A stretch of DNA of 64,000 nucleotides, from NCBI RefSeq assembly GCF_023746555.1, contig NZ_CP098755.1, forward strand, positions 3,732,501 through 3,796,500, read 5' to 3'. The DNA comes from Brevibacillus ruminantium (GTDB lineage: Bacteria > Bacillota > Bacilli > Brevibacillales > Brevibacillaceae). A program made the translations under genes and the position numbers. The notes under the pieces are model-generated. The model saw nothing but the letters and a program-made list of their open reading frames with translations. It ran no database searches and was not told where the DNA came from. This document shows, in pieces, positions 8,487 to 19,142 of the stretch (position 1 is the first letter of the stretch; each line of letters opens with the position of its first letter).

Positions 8487-9770
8487 CTACAGCTTTTTCA
8501 TCGCCTTGTAGCTGGCATCAATCGTCCGTTCAATATCCGCTTCTGTATGAGCCAAAGAGACAAACATGCCTTCAAACTGAGATGGCGGAATCATGATGCC
8601 TTCCTCCAGCAGATTGCGGAAGTATGCCGAGAATTTATCCAGATCAGAGGTTTTGGCTGTCTCGTAATTAATGACAGGCGTCTCGGTAAAGAACAGGCAA
8701 ACCATTGATCCCACACGATTCAGGGTATGCGGGATGCCCAATTTGCGGGCGTTGTCTGCCAGCCCTTCAGCCAGACGTGCAGACAGCGTCTCCAATTTTT
8801 CATAGGCACACGGCTGCCCCAGTTCCTGCAGAGTCGTAAGACCCGCTGCCATCGCCAGCGGATTGCCTGACAGCGTACCCGCTTGATAGATGGGACCCGC
8901 CGGAGCAATTTGTTGCATAATTTCTCGTTTACCGCCGTAGGCACCTACCGGCAGACCACCGCCGATCACCTTGCCCATCGTTGTAAGGTCCGGGGTGATA
9001 CCGTACAGCTCTTGCGCCCCGCCGCGGGATACGCGGAAACCGGTCATCACTTCATCAAAAATCAGCAGCGTGCCGCTCAGCTCGGTAATCTCGCGCAGCG
9101 CTTCCAAAAAGCCTGGCGCTGGCGGCACAACACCCATATTTCCTGCAATTGGCTCCACAATCACTGCGGCCAGATCGGAACCGTAGGATTCAAATGCGAG
9201 TTTGACGCTTTCCAGATCATTGTACGGCACCGTGATGGTATTGATCGCGGTCGCTTCCGGAACACCCGGGCTGTCAGGCAGTCCAAGGGTCGCCACGCCA
9301 GATCCTGCCTTGATCAGCAAGCTGTCCGCATGACCGTGGTAGCAGCCTTCAAACTTCATGATTTTATTCCGTTTGGTGTAGCCACGGGCCAGGCGCAAAG
9401 CGCTCATCGTCGCCTCTGTTCCCGAGTTGACCATCCGCACCACTTCAACAGACGGCACAATTTCGCAAACCAGCTTGGCCATTTCAGTTTCTCTTTCTGT
9501 CGGCGCACCGAAGCTCGTTCCCAGTGCGGCTGCCTCCTGGATCGCCGCCAGCACTTTTGGATGGGCATGCCCCAGAATCAGCGGTCCCCAGGAACCGATG
9601 TAATCAATGTAGTGATTGCCGTCTACGTCGGTAATCTGAGAGCCTGCTCCCTTAGCCATGTAGATCGGATTGCCGCCGACGCTTTTGAATGCCCGCACCG
9701 GGCTGTTTACGCCGCCCGGTATGTACTGCTGCGCCTCTTGAAACATCCGCAATGAATTGTCCATTTTCAT
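8487..9770 (-). CDS. hemL: Glutamate-1-semialdehyde 2,1-aminomutase
   Basis: 427 residues from ATG at 9770, which has AGGTGA seven bases upstream and lies eight bases after the hemB stop; an ATG 14 codons earlier would lie inside hemB. It is a class-III PLP aminotransferase: [31 protein letters not shown] (Asp239 to the pyridine nitrogen) and the Schiff-base lysine in TMGKVIGGG (Lys267). GAPTERE is the family's gate loop. It converts glutamate-1-semialdehyde to 5-aminolevulinate, the second C5-pathway step after HemA. It is the last gene of the heme operon and ends at a terminator. Confidence 0.97.
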   Translation of the reverse strand: MKMDNSLRMFQEAQQYIPGGVNSPVRAFKSVGGNPIYMAKGAGSQITDVDGNHYIDYIGSWGPLILGHAHPKVLAAIQEAAALGTSFGAPTERETEMAKLVCEIVPSVEVVRMVNSGTEATMSALRLARGYTKRNKIMKFEGCYHGHADSLLIKAGSGVATLGLPDSPGVPEATAINTITVPYNDLESVKLAFESYGSDLAAVIVEPIAGNMGVVPPAPGFLEALREITELSGTLLIFDEVMTGFRVSRGGAQELYGITPDLTTMGKVIGGGLPVGAYGGKREIMQQIAPAGPIYQAGTLSGNPLAMAAGLTTLQELGQPCAYEKLETLSARLAEGLADNARKLGIPHTLNRVGSMVCLFFTETPVINYETAKTSDLDKFSAYFRNLLEEGIMIPPSQFEGMFVSLAHTEADIERTIDASYKAMKKL

Positions 9771-9777
9771 GATCCGC

Positions 9778-10752
9778 TCACCTCGCCAGCCATTTTGCCA
9801 CGTCTTTGGCATGATAGGTAATAATCAGATCGGCACCAGCGCGTTTGAAGCCGACCAGTGTTTCCATGACGATCCGTTCCTCGTCGATCCAACCGTTTGC
9901 CGCTGCTGCTTTTACCATAGAATATTCAGCGCTGACGTTGTATACTACGACAGGCAGATCAAAGCTCTCCCGCAGTCTGAGCACCATATCCATGAATGCC
10001 AGCCCCGGCTTCACCATCAAAAAGTCTGCACCTTCGGCGACGTCAGACGCTGCTTCCCTCAGTCCCTCGCGTGCATTGGCCGGGTCCATCTGGTAGGTTT
10101 TCCGGTCGCCCGATTGCGGAGTAGAGTGGGCAGCTTCCCGGAACGGACCATAGTAAGAAGAGGCGTATTTGACCGCATAGGACATGATCGGGACATGGAC
10201 AAAGCCCGCTTCATCCAATCCTTCGCGAATCGCCGCGACAAAGCCATCCATCATGTTGGAAGGAGCGATGATATCGGCACCTGCCTTGGCCTGGGAGACC
10301 GCAGTGGCTACCAGCAGCCGGAGGGATTCATCGTTGTCCACCTCGCCGTCATGCAAAACGCCGCAGTGACCATGATCGGTATATTGACAAAGACAGGTGT
10401 CCGCAATGACGATCATCTCCGGATAGGCTTCCTTGATCTGGCGAATCGCCCGCTGTGTGATCGCTTCATCGTTGTAGGCCTCAGTACCGCAGTAGTCCTT
10501 GTGCTCCGGCACGCCGAACATCAGGACAGACTGAATGCCGGCTGCAGCGATCTCTTTCATTTCCTCTTCCAGACGATCCAGGGAAAAATGGTAAACTCCT
10601 GGCATGGACGGGATCTCTTCCTTGATGTTTGACCCTTCTACGACAAACAACGGATAAATCAAATCTTCGATTCGTACGTGGTTTTCTCGCACCAGATTGC
10701 GCATCCCTGCACTGGAACGCAAACGGCGATGGCGGTCAAAATTGCTGGTCAT
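9778..10752 (-). CDS. hemB: Delta-aminolevulinic acid dehydratase (porphobilinogen synthase)
   Basis: 324 residues from ATG at 10752, chosen because GGGGAGGG lies seven bases upstream and because 324 is the family's usual length. The gene overlaps hemD by 17 bases. It condenses two 5-aminolevulinate molecules to porphobilinogen. The two active-site lysines are visible in [12 protein letters not shown] (Lys195) and FLMVKPGLA (Lys248). The cysteine cluster [13 protein letters not shown] (Cys120, 122, 130) marks the zinc-binding form of the enzyme. Confidence 0.97.
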   Translation of the reverse strand: MTSNFDRHRRLRSSAGMRNLVRENHVRIEDLIYPLFVVEGSNIKEEIPSMPGVYHFSLDRLEEEMKEIAAAGIQSVLMFGVPEHKDYCGTEAYNDEAITQRAIRQIKEAYPEMIVIADTCLCQYTDHGHCGVLHDGEVDNDESLRLLVATAVSQAKAGADIIAPSNMMDGFVAAIREGLDEAGFVHVPIMSYAVKYASSYYGPFREAAHSTPQSGDRKTYQMDPANAREGLREAASDVAEGADFLMVKPGLAFMDMVLRLRESFDLPVVVYNVSAEYSMVKAAAANGWIDEERIVMETLVGFKRAGADLIITYHAKDVAKWLAR

Positions 10753-11557
10753 AATGATTCCCTCCCCAATATGCAATCAAAGCTTCGATTAAGCCCTCTA
10801 CCGTATACTCCTCGGCAACGATATCGGCATCTATTCCGTGAGCTTTTGCGGTCTGAGCCGTGATGGGACCGATACAGGCGATGCGTACTCCCTGCAAAAG
10901 CTCTTTCCCCCCATAGGGGGCCATTGCTTCCATAAAATAAGTGACGGTGGAAGAACTGGTAAACGCGATGACATCAATTTGGCCCTGCCGTAGACGAGCC
11001 GCTGCCTCCGGTGCCTGTTCCCCGTCAATTACCGTTTGGTACACATCCACCTCGGTGACATGCATGCCCATTCGGCCAAGCTCCTGCGGCAAAATCTTGC
11101 GGGCAATGTCTGCCCTGGGCAATAGTACATGCTCCCCAGGGTGAAGCTGATCCCGCAAGCTGACAAGCATTCCCTCGGCTACATAGTCAGCGGGAATCAC
11201 GTCTGCTTCCCAGCCGTGTTTGACCAGCTCGGCAGCGGTCTTGGGACCAACCGCCGCCAGCCTGCCCGTCAACTTTTCCGGAGAAACACCCAGTTGATGC
11301 ATGCGCTCCAGAAAAAAGCGAACCCCGTTTACGCTGGTGAACATGACCCAATCGAAGCGGTTCAGGCGATGAATCGCCTCATCCAAAGAGCTGCAGTCTG
11401 CCGGCGGAACCATTTTCAACAGTGGAAATGCGTAGGCTTCTCCCCCGAAAGACTCAAACTGATCGATCAATTCCCTCGCTTGTTGTCGCGATCTGGTCAC
11501 CATCAAGCGGATGCCGGTCAACGGCCGTGATTGCCCGCTTTCATGCGGGTAGTTCAT
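10736..11557 (-). CDS. hemD: Uroporphyrinogen-III synthase
   Basis: 273 residues. The family is poorly conserved, but the pattern fits: [21 protein letters not shown] at the N-terminus, [27 protein letters not shown], and in the second domain [16 protein letters not shown] and [16 protein letters not shown]. It closes the linear tetrapyrrole made by HemC with inversion of ring D. The ATG overlaps the hemC stop by four bases and is preceded by AAAAGGAG; its stop falls inside hemB. The operon position alone would make the call secure. Confidence 0.95.
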   Translation of the reverse strand: MNYPHESGQSRPLTGIRLMVTRSRQQARELIDQFESFGGEAYAFPLLKMVPPADCSSLDEAIHRLNRFDWVMFTSVNGVRFFLERMHQLGVSPEKLTGRLAAVGPKTAAELVKHGWEADVIPADYVAEGMLVSLRDQLHPGEHVLLPRADIARKILPQELGRMGMHVTEVDVYQTVIDGEQAPEAAARLRQGQIDVIAFTSSSTVTYFMEAMAPYGGKELLQGVRIACIGPITAQTAKAHGIDADIVAEEYTVEGLIEALIAYWGGNHYDQQF

Positions 11558-12498
11558 GCCTGATTCTCCTTTTTCACCTGTGCCAGTACATCTGCGGCTC
11601 CTTCTGCAGCAATGGCCTCGGCAACTTCTAGCCCCAATGCAACGGGGTCAGTCCCCTGCGCTGTTTTCTTGAAGACTTGCTTCCCGTCTGGAGAAGCGAC
11701 CAATCCCGTCAGCGTAATAACCGGCTGTTCATCTGCAGCCGCTTCGTCCAGAGTGGCGTAGGCACCGATCGGCACCTGACAGCCTCCCTCTAGGCGATGC
11801 AAAAAGCTGCGCTCCGCCGTGACGGCCAAACGAGTCGGGAGATGGTCGAACTTGGCGAGCAGGCGGAGCGTCTCTTCATCATCCGAACGGCACTCAATCG
11901 CCAATGCTCCCTGTCCGACCGCCGGAAGACTGATCTCTACCGGGAGAAACTGACTGATCTCTCCCTCCCAATTTACCCGCTCCAGCCCTGCGGCTGCCAG
12001 CACGATCGCATCAAAATTGCCTTCTTGCAGTTTGCGGATGCGCGTATCTATATTCCCGCGAATCGATTCAATCTGCAGGTCAGGCCGGTAGGCTAAAAGC
12101 TGTGCGGAACGGCGCAAGCTGCTGGTTCCAATCAACGCCCCTTGCGGCAATTGATCAAGGGTAAGTCCGTTTTTAGAGAGCAACACGTCGCGCGGATCAA
12201 CGCGCTTCGGAATCGCGCCGATAACCAGACCCTCAGGCAGTTCTGCAGGCATATCCTTCAGACTGTGCACGGCAAAATCTGTCTCCCCATCAAACAGGGA
12301 CTGCTCGATCTCTTTGACAAACAGTCCTTTTCCTCCCACCTTGGACAAAGTCACATCGAGAATGCGATCCCCTTTGGTTACGATCTCGTGCAATTCAAAA
12401 GTTGCCTCTTGTTCAAGCTGCTTCAATTGTCCAATAACCCAGTTTGTTTGGGTGAGCGCCAGATTGCTGCGGCGTGTCCCCACCATCCATTTTTTCAT
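11554..12498 (-). CDS. hemC: Hydroxymethylbilane synthase (porphobilinogen deaminase)
   Basis: 314 residues. [16 protein letters not shown] at the N-terminus, [20 protein letters not shown] (catalytic Asp near 82), [12 protein letters not shown] and [12 protein letters not shown] are family signatures. [13 protein letters not shown] carries Cys240, which anchors the dipyrromethane cofactor. It polymerises four porphobilinogens into hydroxymethylbilane. The start has AGGAGG seven bases upstream, 30 bases after the hemX stop. It is the third gene of the heme operon. Confidence 0.97.
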   Translation of the reverse strand: MKKWMVGTRRSNLALTQTNWVIGQLKQLEQEATFELHEIVTKGDRILDVTLSKVGGKGLFVKEIEQSLFDGETDFAVHSLKDMPAELPEGLVIGAIPKRVDPRDVLLSKNGLTLDQLPQGALIGTSSLRRSAQLLAYRPDLQIESIRGNIDTRIRKLQEGNFDAIVLAAAGLERVNWEGEISQFLPVEISLPAVGQGALAIECRSDDEETLRLLAKFDHLPTRLAVTAERSFLHRLEGGCQVPIGAYATLDEAAADEQPVITLTGLVASPDGKQVFKKTAQGTDPVALGLEVAEAIAAEGAADVLAQVKKENQA

Positions 12499-12527
12499 GG
12501 TAGCCTCCTAACCAAGCTGCTTTTTCC

Positions 12528-13346
12528 TTACAGCCAATTGTGAAAGTTTGAAACATCGGTCGCCAAAAAATTGATCAGCACCAGCCCAAAGCTAACGAGG
12601 TTCAGCAGGGCCAAAGTGCGCATTTGCCAGGTGTCGCTATATCTCTTGTACAACCAGAAAGAATAGGCGGCCAGAACCAAGGTGGATAACAGTACCTTCG
12701 CATCCAGCCAGAACTTGTCGGGGAGCACCAGCTTCCCCCAGATGATCCCCACCAGTATCGCCAACAAAAGCATCGGCACGCCCATCATATTCATCCGGTA
12801 CGCATACGACTCCAACCGATCCAGACTGGGAAGTCGCCGCAGCATTGGCGTCCAGCGCTTTGCTTTGAGCATGTGATGCTGAAGCAGATACATCGCTGAG
12901 AAAATCATCGACAGAGAAAAGGCGCCATAGCTGAACATGGCCAGAGTGATATGGACCAGCAGCAATTCCGACGTCAGCGGTCCAGAAACGGCGTGAAGCG
13001 GTGTTTCCGGTAAAAACATAGACAGGACCAGGACGATAAAGCCAATAATATTGGTAAAAAATACCAGTAAATCTATGCGAAAAAAATAGTTGATCACCAG
13101 CGATAACGTAACCAGCACCCATGAATAGAAAAAAAGGGTCTCAAACAGCGTGATGACCGGAAAGTAGGACTTTGCCATCAGCTGCGTCACAAAAAATACG
13201 GATTGCAAGGCCCAAACGACAGCAAGCAACCCGAAAGCCAAACGATTGACTTTCCGGTTGCTTTGCAAGAAGTCGTTGAAATAGAAGAGAACACTTGCAG
13301 CGTAGAGAAAGATCGTGACATCATAGATCCATCTCACATCGGCCAT
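12528..13346 (-). CDS. hemX: HemX, CcsA/ResC-like membrane protein
   Basis: 272 residues with about eight transmembrane segments and the cytochrome c assembly (CcsA-like) pattern, including VHITLAMFSYGAFSLSMIFSAMY and conserved WxxKxxLxDKFW-like residues (IIWGKLVLPDKFWLDAKVL). In Bacillus subtilis HemX occupies the same place after hemA and lowers HemA abundance; it is not an enzyme of the pathway. ATG at 13346 follows GAGAGGAG. It lacks the tryptophan-rich WWD heme-handling segment of full CcsA, as HemX does. Confidence 0.9.
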   Translation of the reverse strand: MADVRWIYDVTIFLYAASVLFYFNDFLQSNRKVNRLAFGLLAVVWALQSVFFVTQLMAKSYFPVITLFETLFFYSWVLVTLSLVINYFFRIDLLVFFTNIIGFIVLVLSMFLPETPLHAVSGPLTSELLLVHITLAMFSYGAFSLSMIFSAMYLLQHHMLKAKRWTPMLRRLPSLDRLESYAYRMNMMGVPMLLLAILVGIIWGKLVLPDKFWLDAKVLLSTLVLAAYSFWLYKRYSDTWQMRTLALLNLVSFGLVLINFLATDVSNFHNWL

Positions 13347-13376
13347 GTACTCTCTCCTCTCTTTCTCTATCGGAAT

Positions 13377-14738
13377 CTATTTCGGGACTCGGGAGGCCAG
13401 GACCTGTTCACGGAAAGCATTTTGCTTCGCTTTTTCTTTTTCCCAATCCGCTTCACGCTCGGCCCGCTCCAGAATCTCTTCCAGTGCAAAAATAGTGGAG
13501 AACATGTCCAACGCATCGGGACCATCTTGTTTGGCAGCCATCTCTTTTAGGCGCACGACCGGATCATGCAATAATTGATTAATCATTCCTTTGGTCGTTT
13601 TTCTGATGATGTGCCGCTCTTTTTCGGTCAGATGCTGTAATTTGTTTTCAATCTTGCGCATACCTTCCGTGTGGATGTCCAGCGCTTTTTCACGCAGTGC
13701 TGCTATCAGCGGAGCCACCCCCAGCGTCTGGTACCAGGTAGTAAACGCAACGAGTTCTTCGCCAATCATTCCTTCCAAGCGCTCTGCTTCTCTCGATCTT
13801 TCTTCCAGGTTGCTGGCCACAATTCCTTCCAGATCGTCAATATCGTAGAGATAGACGTTCTCCAGATCATGCAGACTCGGGTCCAAGTCGCGGGGAACGG
13901 CGATGTCAATCATGAACAGCGGACGATGCTTGCGCTGCTTCATGATCGGCTGCAGCTGTTGCTTGGTGATGACATAGCCGGATGCACCGGTCGAGCTGAT
14001 GACGATGTCTGCGGTCAGCAGCGCCTCAGGCAGCTGCTCCATCGTACAGGCGTCCCCTTGAAATTTTTCGGCCAACAGCTGTGCTCTCTCCAGTGTGCGG
14101 TTGGCGACACGAACATGACCGGAACCATTGGCATGCAAATGCTTGGCTGTCAGCTCGCTCATTTTTCCGGCACCGACAATCAGCACTTCTTTTCCGGCAA
14201 AGGAACCGAAAATCTTTTTCCCCAGCTCGATTGCAGCATAGCTGACGGAGACCGCATTTTGCCCAATAGCTGTTTCCGTATGGGCACGTTTGGCAAACGT
14301 AATCGCTTGTTTGAACAAGGTGTTGAAGACGGTTCCTGTCGTTTTCAACTGCTGGGAAAGCGTAAATGCATCCCGCACTTGGCCGAGAATCTGTGTTTCC
14401 CCCATGACCATCGAATCCATTCCGCAGGATACACGGAAAAGATGCTCGATTGCCTGTTCGTTTCCTTTTATATAAAGATGTTCTTTGAATGTCTCTTTGC
14501 TGACACCAAACCACTCCGCCAAAAATCTGAGCGTGTAGTCACGTCCTACGTTCAACTGATCACAGACGACATAGATTTCTGTACGGTTGCAGGTTCCAAG
14601 GATAACGCATTCTGCAATGCTCTTTGTCTGGGAGAGAAGATAAAGAGCCCGAGATGTGCCGTCATCGCTGAAAGTAAATTTCTCGCGAATCTCGACAGGT
14701 GCTGTTTTGTAGTTTAGACCCACTAAAAGGATATCCAT
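13377..14738 (-). CDS. hemA: Glutamyl-tRNA reductase
   Basis: 453 residues from ATG at 14738, preceded by GGGAGGACGTT; the frame is open 18 codons upstream but without a ribosome site. GLNYKTAPVEIREKF and GTCNRTEIYVV give the catalytic Cys50. SCGMDSMVMGETQILGQVRDA is followed by the NADPH domain with VLIVGAGKMSELTAKHL and by the helical dimerisation tail with HDPVVRLKEMA. It reduces glutamyl-tRNA to glutamate-1-semialdehyde, the first step of heme synthesis by the C5 route. It is the first gene of the operon, with its own promoter at 14791-14819; HemX and heme-dependent degradation are the known controls in Bacillus. Confidence 0.97.
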   Translation of the reverse strand: MDILLVGLNYKTAPVEIREKFTFSDDGTSRALYLLSQTKSIAECVILGTCNRTEIYVVCDQLNVGRDYTLRFLAEWFGVSKETFKEHLYIKGNEQAIEHLFRVSCGMDSMVMGETQILGQVRDAFTLSQQLKTTGTVFNTLFKQAITFAKRAHTETAIGQNAVSVSYAAIELGKKIFGSFAGKEVLIVGAGKMSELTAKHLHANGSGHVRVANRTLERAQLLAEKFQGDACTMEQLPEALLTADIVISSTGASGYVITKQQLQPIMKQRKHRPLFMIDIAVPRDLDPSLHDLENVYLYDIDDLEGIVASNLEERSREAERLEGMIGEELVAFTTWYQTLGVAPLIAALREKALDIHTEGMRKIENKLQHLTEKERHIIRKTTKGMINQLLHDPVVRLKEMAAKQDGPDALDMFSTIFALEEILERAEREADWEKEKAKQNAFREQVLASRVPK

Positions 14739-14790
14739 AACGTCCTCCCGGTAATACAATGCCAGCCGGCTCTGCTTAAAATTCACTATC

Positions 14791-14819
14791 ATTATATCAT
14801 TATGTCCGAAATGGGTCAG
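14791..14819 (-). promoter_or_regulatory. hemA operon promoter (sigma-A type)
   Basis: On the minus strand CTGACC (14819-14814), a 17-base spacer and TATAAT (14796-14791). This places the start of transcription near 14784, giving a leader of about 46 bases before hemA. Confidence 0.65.
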
Positions 14820-14896
14820 ATGTAATTGTGAAAAGTTTATTAACGGATGACACTTCCGGGAAATATGAGAGGTTCGCCTGTTTTTTCAGGGTCAAC

Positions 14897-16516
14897 TCAG
14901 ATGCGAAAGCGACTCGTGATTCTCTCAAGCGCATGGGTTTTCTCTGCCAGTTCCTCTGCCTCTCCGGCCAGCAGATGCACACTTTGTGTCTGTGTTTCTA
15001 CCGCAACGGCTGCTTCCGACACACTTGCCGCAAACTGAACGGCAATCCCTTCTACTCCCCGAAGCGTCTGGCTGATCTTTTCGCAGTCCTGGACCAGAAT
15101 CTCAGCCAGCTCTGCGTTTTCCAGCGACATGCTTTGATTTTCATCCACTACTACCTGCAGATGACGAATGGCCGCACCTGCTTCCTTGACAAAGCGTGTT
15201 GAGGATTGCAGCTCTTCCAGCTGACCTTCTACCTCGCTGGCTGCGATCATCACGTCTTGTTGGACAGTCTCTGTGGTCGCCAAAATACGTTCTGCAAATC
15301 GTCCTGTCTCTTCAGCCAGATGCCTGATTTCAGCGGCGACGACGGAAAAGCCCCTGCCGTGCTCTCCTGCTCGCGCCGCTTCGATGGAGGCGTTGAGTGC
15401 AAGTGTGTTGGTCTGACGCGCAATTTTCGTAATCGCTGACACTTGCTCGCTGATTCTCTCCATCTCTGCTGTCAGTCTGCGAATCGCTTCCGCTGATCGA
15501 ACCATCCCGGCTTCAGCCAGGCTGACCTGCCGCGAAGCTGCGTCTACTGAGGATGTGCCCTGTTCCGTTGTCGCTGCAGCGCTGTTACTGATCTCTTTTG
15601 CACGCTGCAGGGCATATTTCATGCCGTCCAGCATGATCATCATATCGGACAGCTTTGCCACTGCCATCGACAAAGCTTCTCCCTGCTGGGCGCTGCCTGT
15701 TTGGAACTGTCCCATCATTCCCCCCAGCTCATCAAAGGTATCAGCCAATTCCTTCGACTGGGAGGCCTGTTTCCGGCTGATTGCACCTGTCGCCTGCGCC
15801 GTTGCGGAAATCTCTTTGATCATATGCTGAATCCCCAAGGCCATTTTGTTCAACTCTAAACCCATCTGATGAAATTCGTTTCGCGCTGTCGTTTCAATTT
15901 TCCCGGTCAAATCTCCGGCTGAGACCGCTCGCATAAACTCTCGCCATTGACGAATGCTTGCACGCATGCCCCGATGGATGAAAAAGCCTCCAGTCATGCC
16001 GACGAACAGCGATACCCCGGCCCAGGCAAGCACGCTTGGTAACGGCAGCTCCATGAGGTATCCGATCATCAAGCCTGCGATGCTGGGTACGGTGCTAAGT
16101 CCGAACAAAATCGGGCCGAGGAAGGGGCGATGCAGGATCGTCCCCATGCGCAGGACATAGCGCCTGCCGTGAAATGCTCCGATCGGTATGGCTGTGTCCA
16201 ACAGCCACTCCCCTGTATCACGCAGGTATAACTGGGAGATGGTCTCGCGAGCAGCCGCCGCATTCCTGCCTACCTCATCCGCAAAGACAATTCCCTCTCG
16301 CAGGCGATTGGTATGTATGTGGGCATACCCCGTTTCATCGACAATCACAAAGTACTCCCGATTGCTCAAATTCTGATCGAGCACCCTGCGTATGGCTTCA
16401 CGCGCGGCCTCCAGTTCTCCTTCCTTCCGTAACAGATCGGAAAGCTGCTCTGCCATCCGTTTTCCCTTGTTTTCTGCCCGTCTGGTTTTTCCCGACCCTG
16501 GCAATATTTGCTTCAT
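14897..16516 (-). CDS. Methyl-accepting chemotaxis protein
   Basis: 539 residues from ATG at 16516, which has GAGGGAC eight bases upstream; an ATG ten codons earlier lacks one. Residues 1-120 lack a transmembrane segment but look like a PAS/Cache-type sensory region ([30 protein letters not shown]). Two close transmembrane segments follow (about 120-160), then a HAMP-like region ([18 protein letters not shown]) and a full signalling domain with the hairpin tip [18 protein letters not shown] and [18 protein letters not shown]. The layout suggests a cytoplasmic or membrane-proximal sensor instead of a large external domain. It is monocistronic, with no other chemotaxis genes nearby. The ligand is unknown. 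Confidence 0.92.
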   Translation of the reverse strand: MKQILPGSGKTRRAENKGKRMAEQLSDLLRKEGELEAAREAIRRVLDQNLSNREYFVIVDETGYAHIHTNRLREGIVFADEVGRNAAAARETISQLYLRDTGEWLLDTAIPIGAFHGRRYVLRMGTILHRPFLGPILFGLSTVPSIAGLMIGYLMELPLPSVLAWAGVSLFVGMTGGFFIHRGMRASIRQWREFMRAVSAGDLTGKIETTARNEFHQMGLELNKMALGIQHMIKEISATAQATGAISRKQASQSKELADTFDELGGMMGQFQTGSAQQGEALSMAVAKLSDMMIMLDGMKYALQRAKEISNSAAATTEQGTSSVDAASRQVSLAEAGMVRSAEAIRRLTAEMERISEQVSAITKIARQTNTLALNASIEAARAGEHGRGFSVVAAEIRHLAEETGRFAERILATTETVQQDVMIAASEVEGQLEELQSSTRFVKEAGAAIRHLQVVVDENQSMSLENAELAEILVQDCEKISQTLRGVEGIAVQFAASVSEAAVAVETQTQSVHLLAGEAEELAEKTHALERITSRFRI

Positions 16517-16680
16517 ATAGAGTCCCTCATTTCTCATATCGCTCATCTTTTTTGGACATGTTTGTCAGACCAGGAATGTATTTTCTATATTTTCCGATAT
16601 TTCCTACAAAAAGCCAAGCCTTCACTTCTATTCCTCTTTCGTTTCGGTTATTTTCCTTGCTTTCATCGACTGTTTCCCTT

Positions 16681-16696
16681 ATCATGCTTGCATGAT
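16681..16696. promoter_or_regulatory. Perfect palindrome before the second EamA gene
   Basis: ATCATGC-TT-GCATGAT is a perfect inverted repeat about 50 bases before the TTG start at 16748. It has the size of a dimeric repressor operator. No matching regulator gene is adjacent. Confidence 0.35.
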
Positions 16697-16747
16697 CACC
16701 TGAACGTTTGGAATCGTCTGATTTGTCCTGGAGGGAGAGAGAAAACC

Positions 16748-17686
16748 TTGAAAAAGCAGTGGATGGCGGATACGACTTTACTCTTGATTGCAATAATCTG
16801 GGGAGCTACCTTCCTCGTGGTTCAACAAGCAATCACCGCACTTCCGCCAAATGCTTTTAACGCTGTCCGTTTTTCCATCGCCGTGCTTTTTCTGCTCGTG
16901 ATCCAGCTTCTGTTTTTTCGACAGCAGTGGCGCGAGTGGAGTATTCCGCTGTTCAAAGCAGGTGCGCTAATCGGCTTTTGGCTCTGCCTCGGTTATGCCC
17001 TGCAAACTGTCGGCCTGCTGTACACGACACCTTCAAAGGCCGGTTTTATTACCGGGCTTTCTGTTGTCCTCGTGCCGCTTTTTTCCTTTCTGATCTTGCG
17101 TGAACGTGTAAAGACAACCGCGACCGTGGGTGTCATCCTGGCCGCCATCGGCCTGTACCTGTTGACACTGAATCAGTCACTCAGCCTGAATACTGGTGAT
17201 ATGCTCGTATTTGGCTGTGCGATCTGCTTCGCCCTGCAAATCGTGATTACGGGCAAGTATTCGCCCAAATTCCCTGCCTTGCCGCTGGCGATCGTGCAAT
17301 TAGGTACCGTGGCTGTCCTAAGCTGGGGTTATGCCTTCTTGTTTGAAGACTGGCGTTTGGCACTAAATCCGGAGGTCCTGCTGATTCCGGAGGTCGCGAG
17401 GGGACTTTTGATCACATCCATTTTTGCGACAGCCCTTGCCTTTCTGGCTCAGACCGCTTTGCAGAAACAGACCAGCTCGACCCGAGTGGCTCTGATTTTT
17501 GCACTCGAACCTGTCTTTGCGGCCGTTACCTCTTATCTATGGATACACGAAGTATTGACAGCGCGGCAAATTTTTGGCGGCTTTCTCATTTTCTTCGGCA
17601 TGATCTTGGGGGAGCTGCCTATTACCGAGTGGCTCAAGCTCTGGCAAAGCAAACGGCAAAACGCCAACAGCCGAAAATCGGCCTGA
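16748..17686 (+). CDS. EamA/DMT family transporter
   Basis: 312 residues from TTG at 16748, chosen because GGAGGGAG ends ten bases upstream and the protein then begins KKQWMADTTLLLIAIIWGATF, the usual EamA start. There are ten hydrophobic segments in two EamA repeats, with TTPSKAGFITGLSVVLVPLFSF in the first and SSTRVALIFALEPVFAAVTSYL in the second. It resembles the YdeD/RhaT-like metabolite exporters of Bacilli. It stands alone between a chemotaxis gene and a GH84 gene and ends at a terminator shared with the latter. The substrate is unknown. Confidence 0.9.
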   Translation: MKKQWMADTTLLLIAIIWGATFLVVQQAITALPPNAFNAVRFSIAVLFLLVIQLLFFRQQWREWSIPLFKAGALIGFWLCLGYALQTVGLLYTTPSKAGFITGLSVVLVPLFSFLILRERVKTTATVGVILAAIGLYLLTLNQSLSLNTGDMLVFGCAICFALQIVITGKYSPKFPALPLAIVQLGTVAVLSWGYAFLFEDWRLALNPEVLLIPEVARGLLITSIFATALAFLAQTALQKQTSSTRVALIFALEPVFAAVTSYLWIHEVLTARQIFGGFLIFFGMILGELPITEWLKLWQSKRQNANSRKSA

Positions 17687-17708
17687 AGACGATATCCCCC
17701 TCACACAC

Positions 17709-17748
17709 AAAAAAGGAGCGGACCTCTCTCGAGTGTCTGCTCCTTTTT
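17709..17748. terminator. Bidirectional terminator between eamA and the GH84 gene
   Basis: AAAAAGGAGCGGAC pairs with GTCTGCTCCTTTTT around a loop of about 11 bases (one G-T pair). Runs of A and T on the two sides make it work in both directions, fitting the convergent genes. Confidence 0.85.
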
Positions 17749-17753
17749 CGATT

Positions 17754-19106
17754 TCACGTTGATTTCCGAACCTCTAGCAAGAGCGCTTCCACAAACAGGC
17801 TCATGACCTGACCACAAACCTTCTGCGGCAGACGCTCCGTGCGTTTTACCCACTGCCTGAGCCGCAGCATATGGTACGCTGCTTGTGGAATGCGTCCGTT
17901 CGTTCCGGCATCAATCAGGGCTGTCGCCGTCTGTCCCACCTTGGCCCAGTGCCGATATTTTTCCACCCATTTGCTGATTTCCTGAGAAAGCTTTTGGTTT
18001 TTCATTCTCGACAGCAAGTGATGGGCAGTTTCCTCCATTTCCGAAAACATCAATCCCAGCTTGCGGATGGCCAGCTCTTTGTTCCCATGCTGAAATTGAA
18101 AGCGGAATTGCATAAACGACTCCAAAAGCGCTGGCGATTCCGTTTCATGCAAAAATGAGCTTTGTACGTTATCCGCAAAACGCAGAAGGGCTTGCGCGTC
18201 CTCTGGACCTGCTACTTCCTCCACTGCCCGCCGCCAGGAGCGTATCGGATCATACCCGGCGGGATCGCGCAGATAATCGGCAATCGTGATCAGCGGAATT
18301 TTGGAGCTCTCTACCCGTTCCATGGCATTGGCGACGTATCCGGCAGCCAACTGTCCCAACTCCGGATCTCGGTTTCTGAGCGGGCCAATATGAAGCTCGT
18401 TGGCCATCGCCAAGTCATTTACGGGATAATTGTCCCAAAAGAGCGGTTGATGTCCGGTGTACTCCTGAAAGCGGATCGCATCGCCCTCGGTCAGAAACGG
18501 AGAACAGACAAATCTGCCCGTCCAAAAGAGGTGAACGTCCTGGGGCAAACGCTGTCCCAGCCGGGAGATATACGGTTCGTTGCCCAGCCCGTGATACTGC
18601 GTCGGACAGATCACCAGCTCTACTTCCTCCGTCCAGCCCGTGATCTCATCCCAAATCCGCAGCGTCGTGTCAGCGTGTGCATCAGCCAGTGTACCATACT
18701 GCTCAACATCTGCCGCATGCAGGAGGTTCTGCGGGATATCGTCAAACTGAAGAGCAAAATGCCTGACTCCCCGCTCATACATGTTGCGGTACTTCCCCAG
18801 CAGAGTCTCGGTGTGGTCCCGGTTTGAATACTCCATGTTTAATCCGGGACTTAAGCAGTAATAGAATGCGAGACTTGCAGACTGGCACGCATGGATGAGT
18901 TCATCGAGCTGACGTAGCCTCTCTTCCGGATGCTTCTCCTGCCATCTTTCCCGCAGATAGGGGTCATCCTTGGGAGCGTAAAAGTACGCATTGAACTGAT
19001 GCCTTCCCAAAAACTGAATCATGTCCAGTCTTTCTTCATGCGTCCAGGGCTTGCCGTAGAACCCCTCGATGACACCGCGTATGGGAAAGCGTTCGTGCCT
19101 TGTCAC
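17754..19106 (-). CDS. GH84 beta-N-acetylglucosaminidase (O-GlcNAcase-like)
   Basis: 450 residues from GTG at 19106 after AAGGAGG. PIRGVIEGFYGKPWT (8-22), FNAYFYAPKDDPYLRERW (38-55) and FALQFDDIP with the catalytic aspartate pair Asp122-Asp123 are the diagnostic GH84 motifs; CPTQYHG, DVHLFWTG and FWDNYPVND complete the sugar pocket. The family cleaves beta-linked GlcNAc by substrate-assisted catalysis. Clostridial relatives (NagJ) are large secreted proteins. This one has only the catalytic domain plus a helical tail and no signal peptide, so it should act in the cytoplasm, perhaps on GlcNAc-containing oligosaccharides or modified proteins. No sugar-uptake genes are nearby. Confidence 0.92.
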   Translation of the reverse strand: MTRHERFPIRGVIEGFYGKPWTHEERLDMIQFLGRHQFNAYFYAPKDDPYLRERWQEKHPEERLRQLDELIHACQSASLAFYYCLSPGLNMEYSNRDHTETLLGKYRNMYERGVRHFALQFDDIPQNLLHAADVEQYGTLADAHADTTLRIWDEITGWTEEVELVICPTQYHGLGNEPYISRLGQRLPQDVHLFWTGRFVCSPFLTEGDAIRFQEYTGHQPLFWDNYPVNDLAMANELHIGPLRNRDPELGQLAAGYVANAMERVESSKIPLITIADYLRDPAGYDPIRSWRRAVEEVAGPEDAQALLRFADNVQSSFLHETESPALLESFMQFRFQFQHGNKELAIRKLGLMFSEMEETAHHLLSRMKNQKLSQEISKWVEKYRHWAKVGQTATALIDAGTNGRIPQAAYHMLRLRQWVKRTERLPQKVCGQVMSLFVEALLLEVRKST

Positions 19107-19142
19107 ACAGGGGCCTCCTTTCCCGTTCGCTGATTGACGTCT

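Noticed and set aside
13671-14717. 348-codon open frame on the plus strand
   Set aside because: It is antisense to hemA, which is certain from its catalytic motifs.
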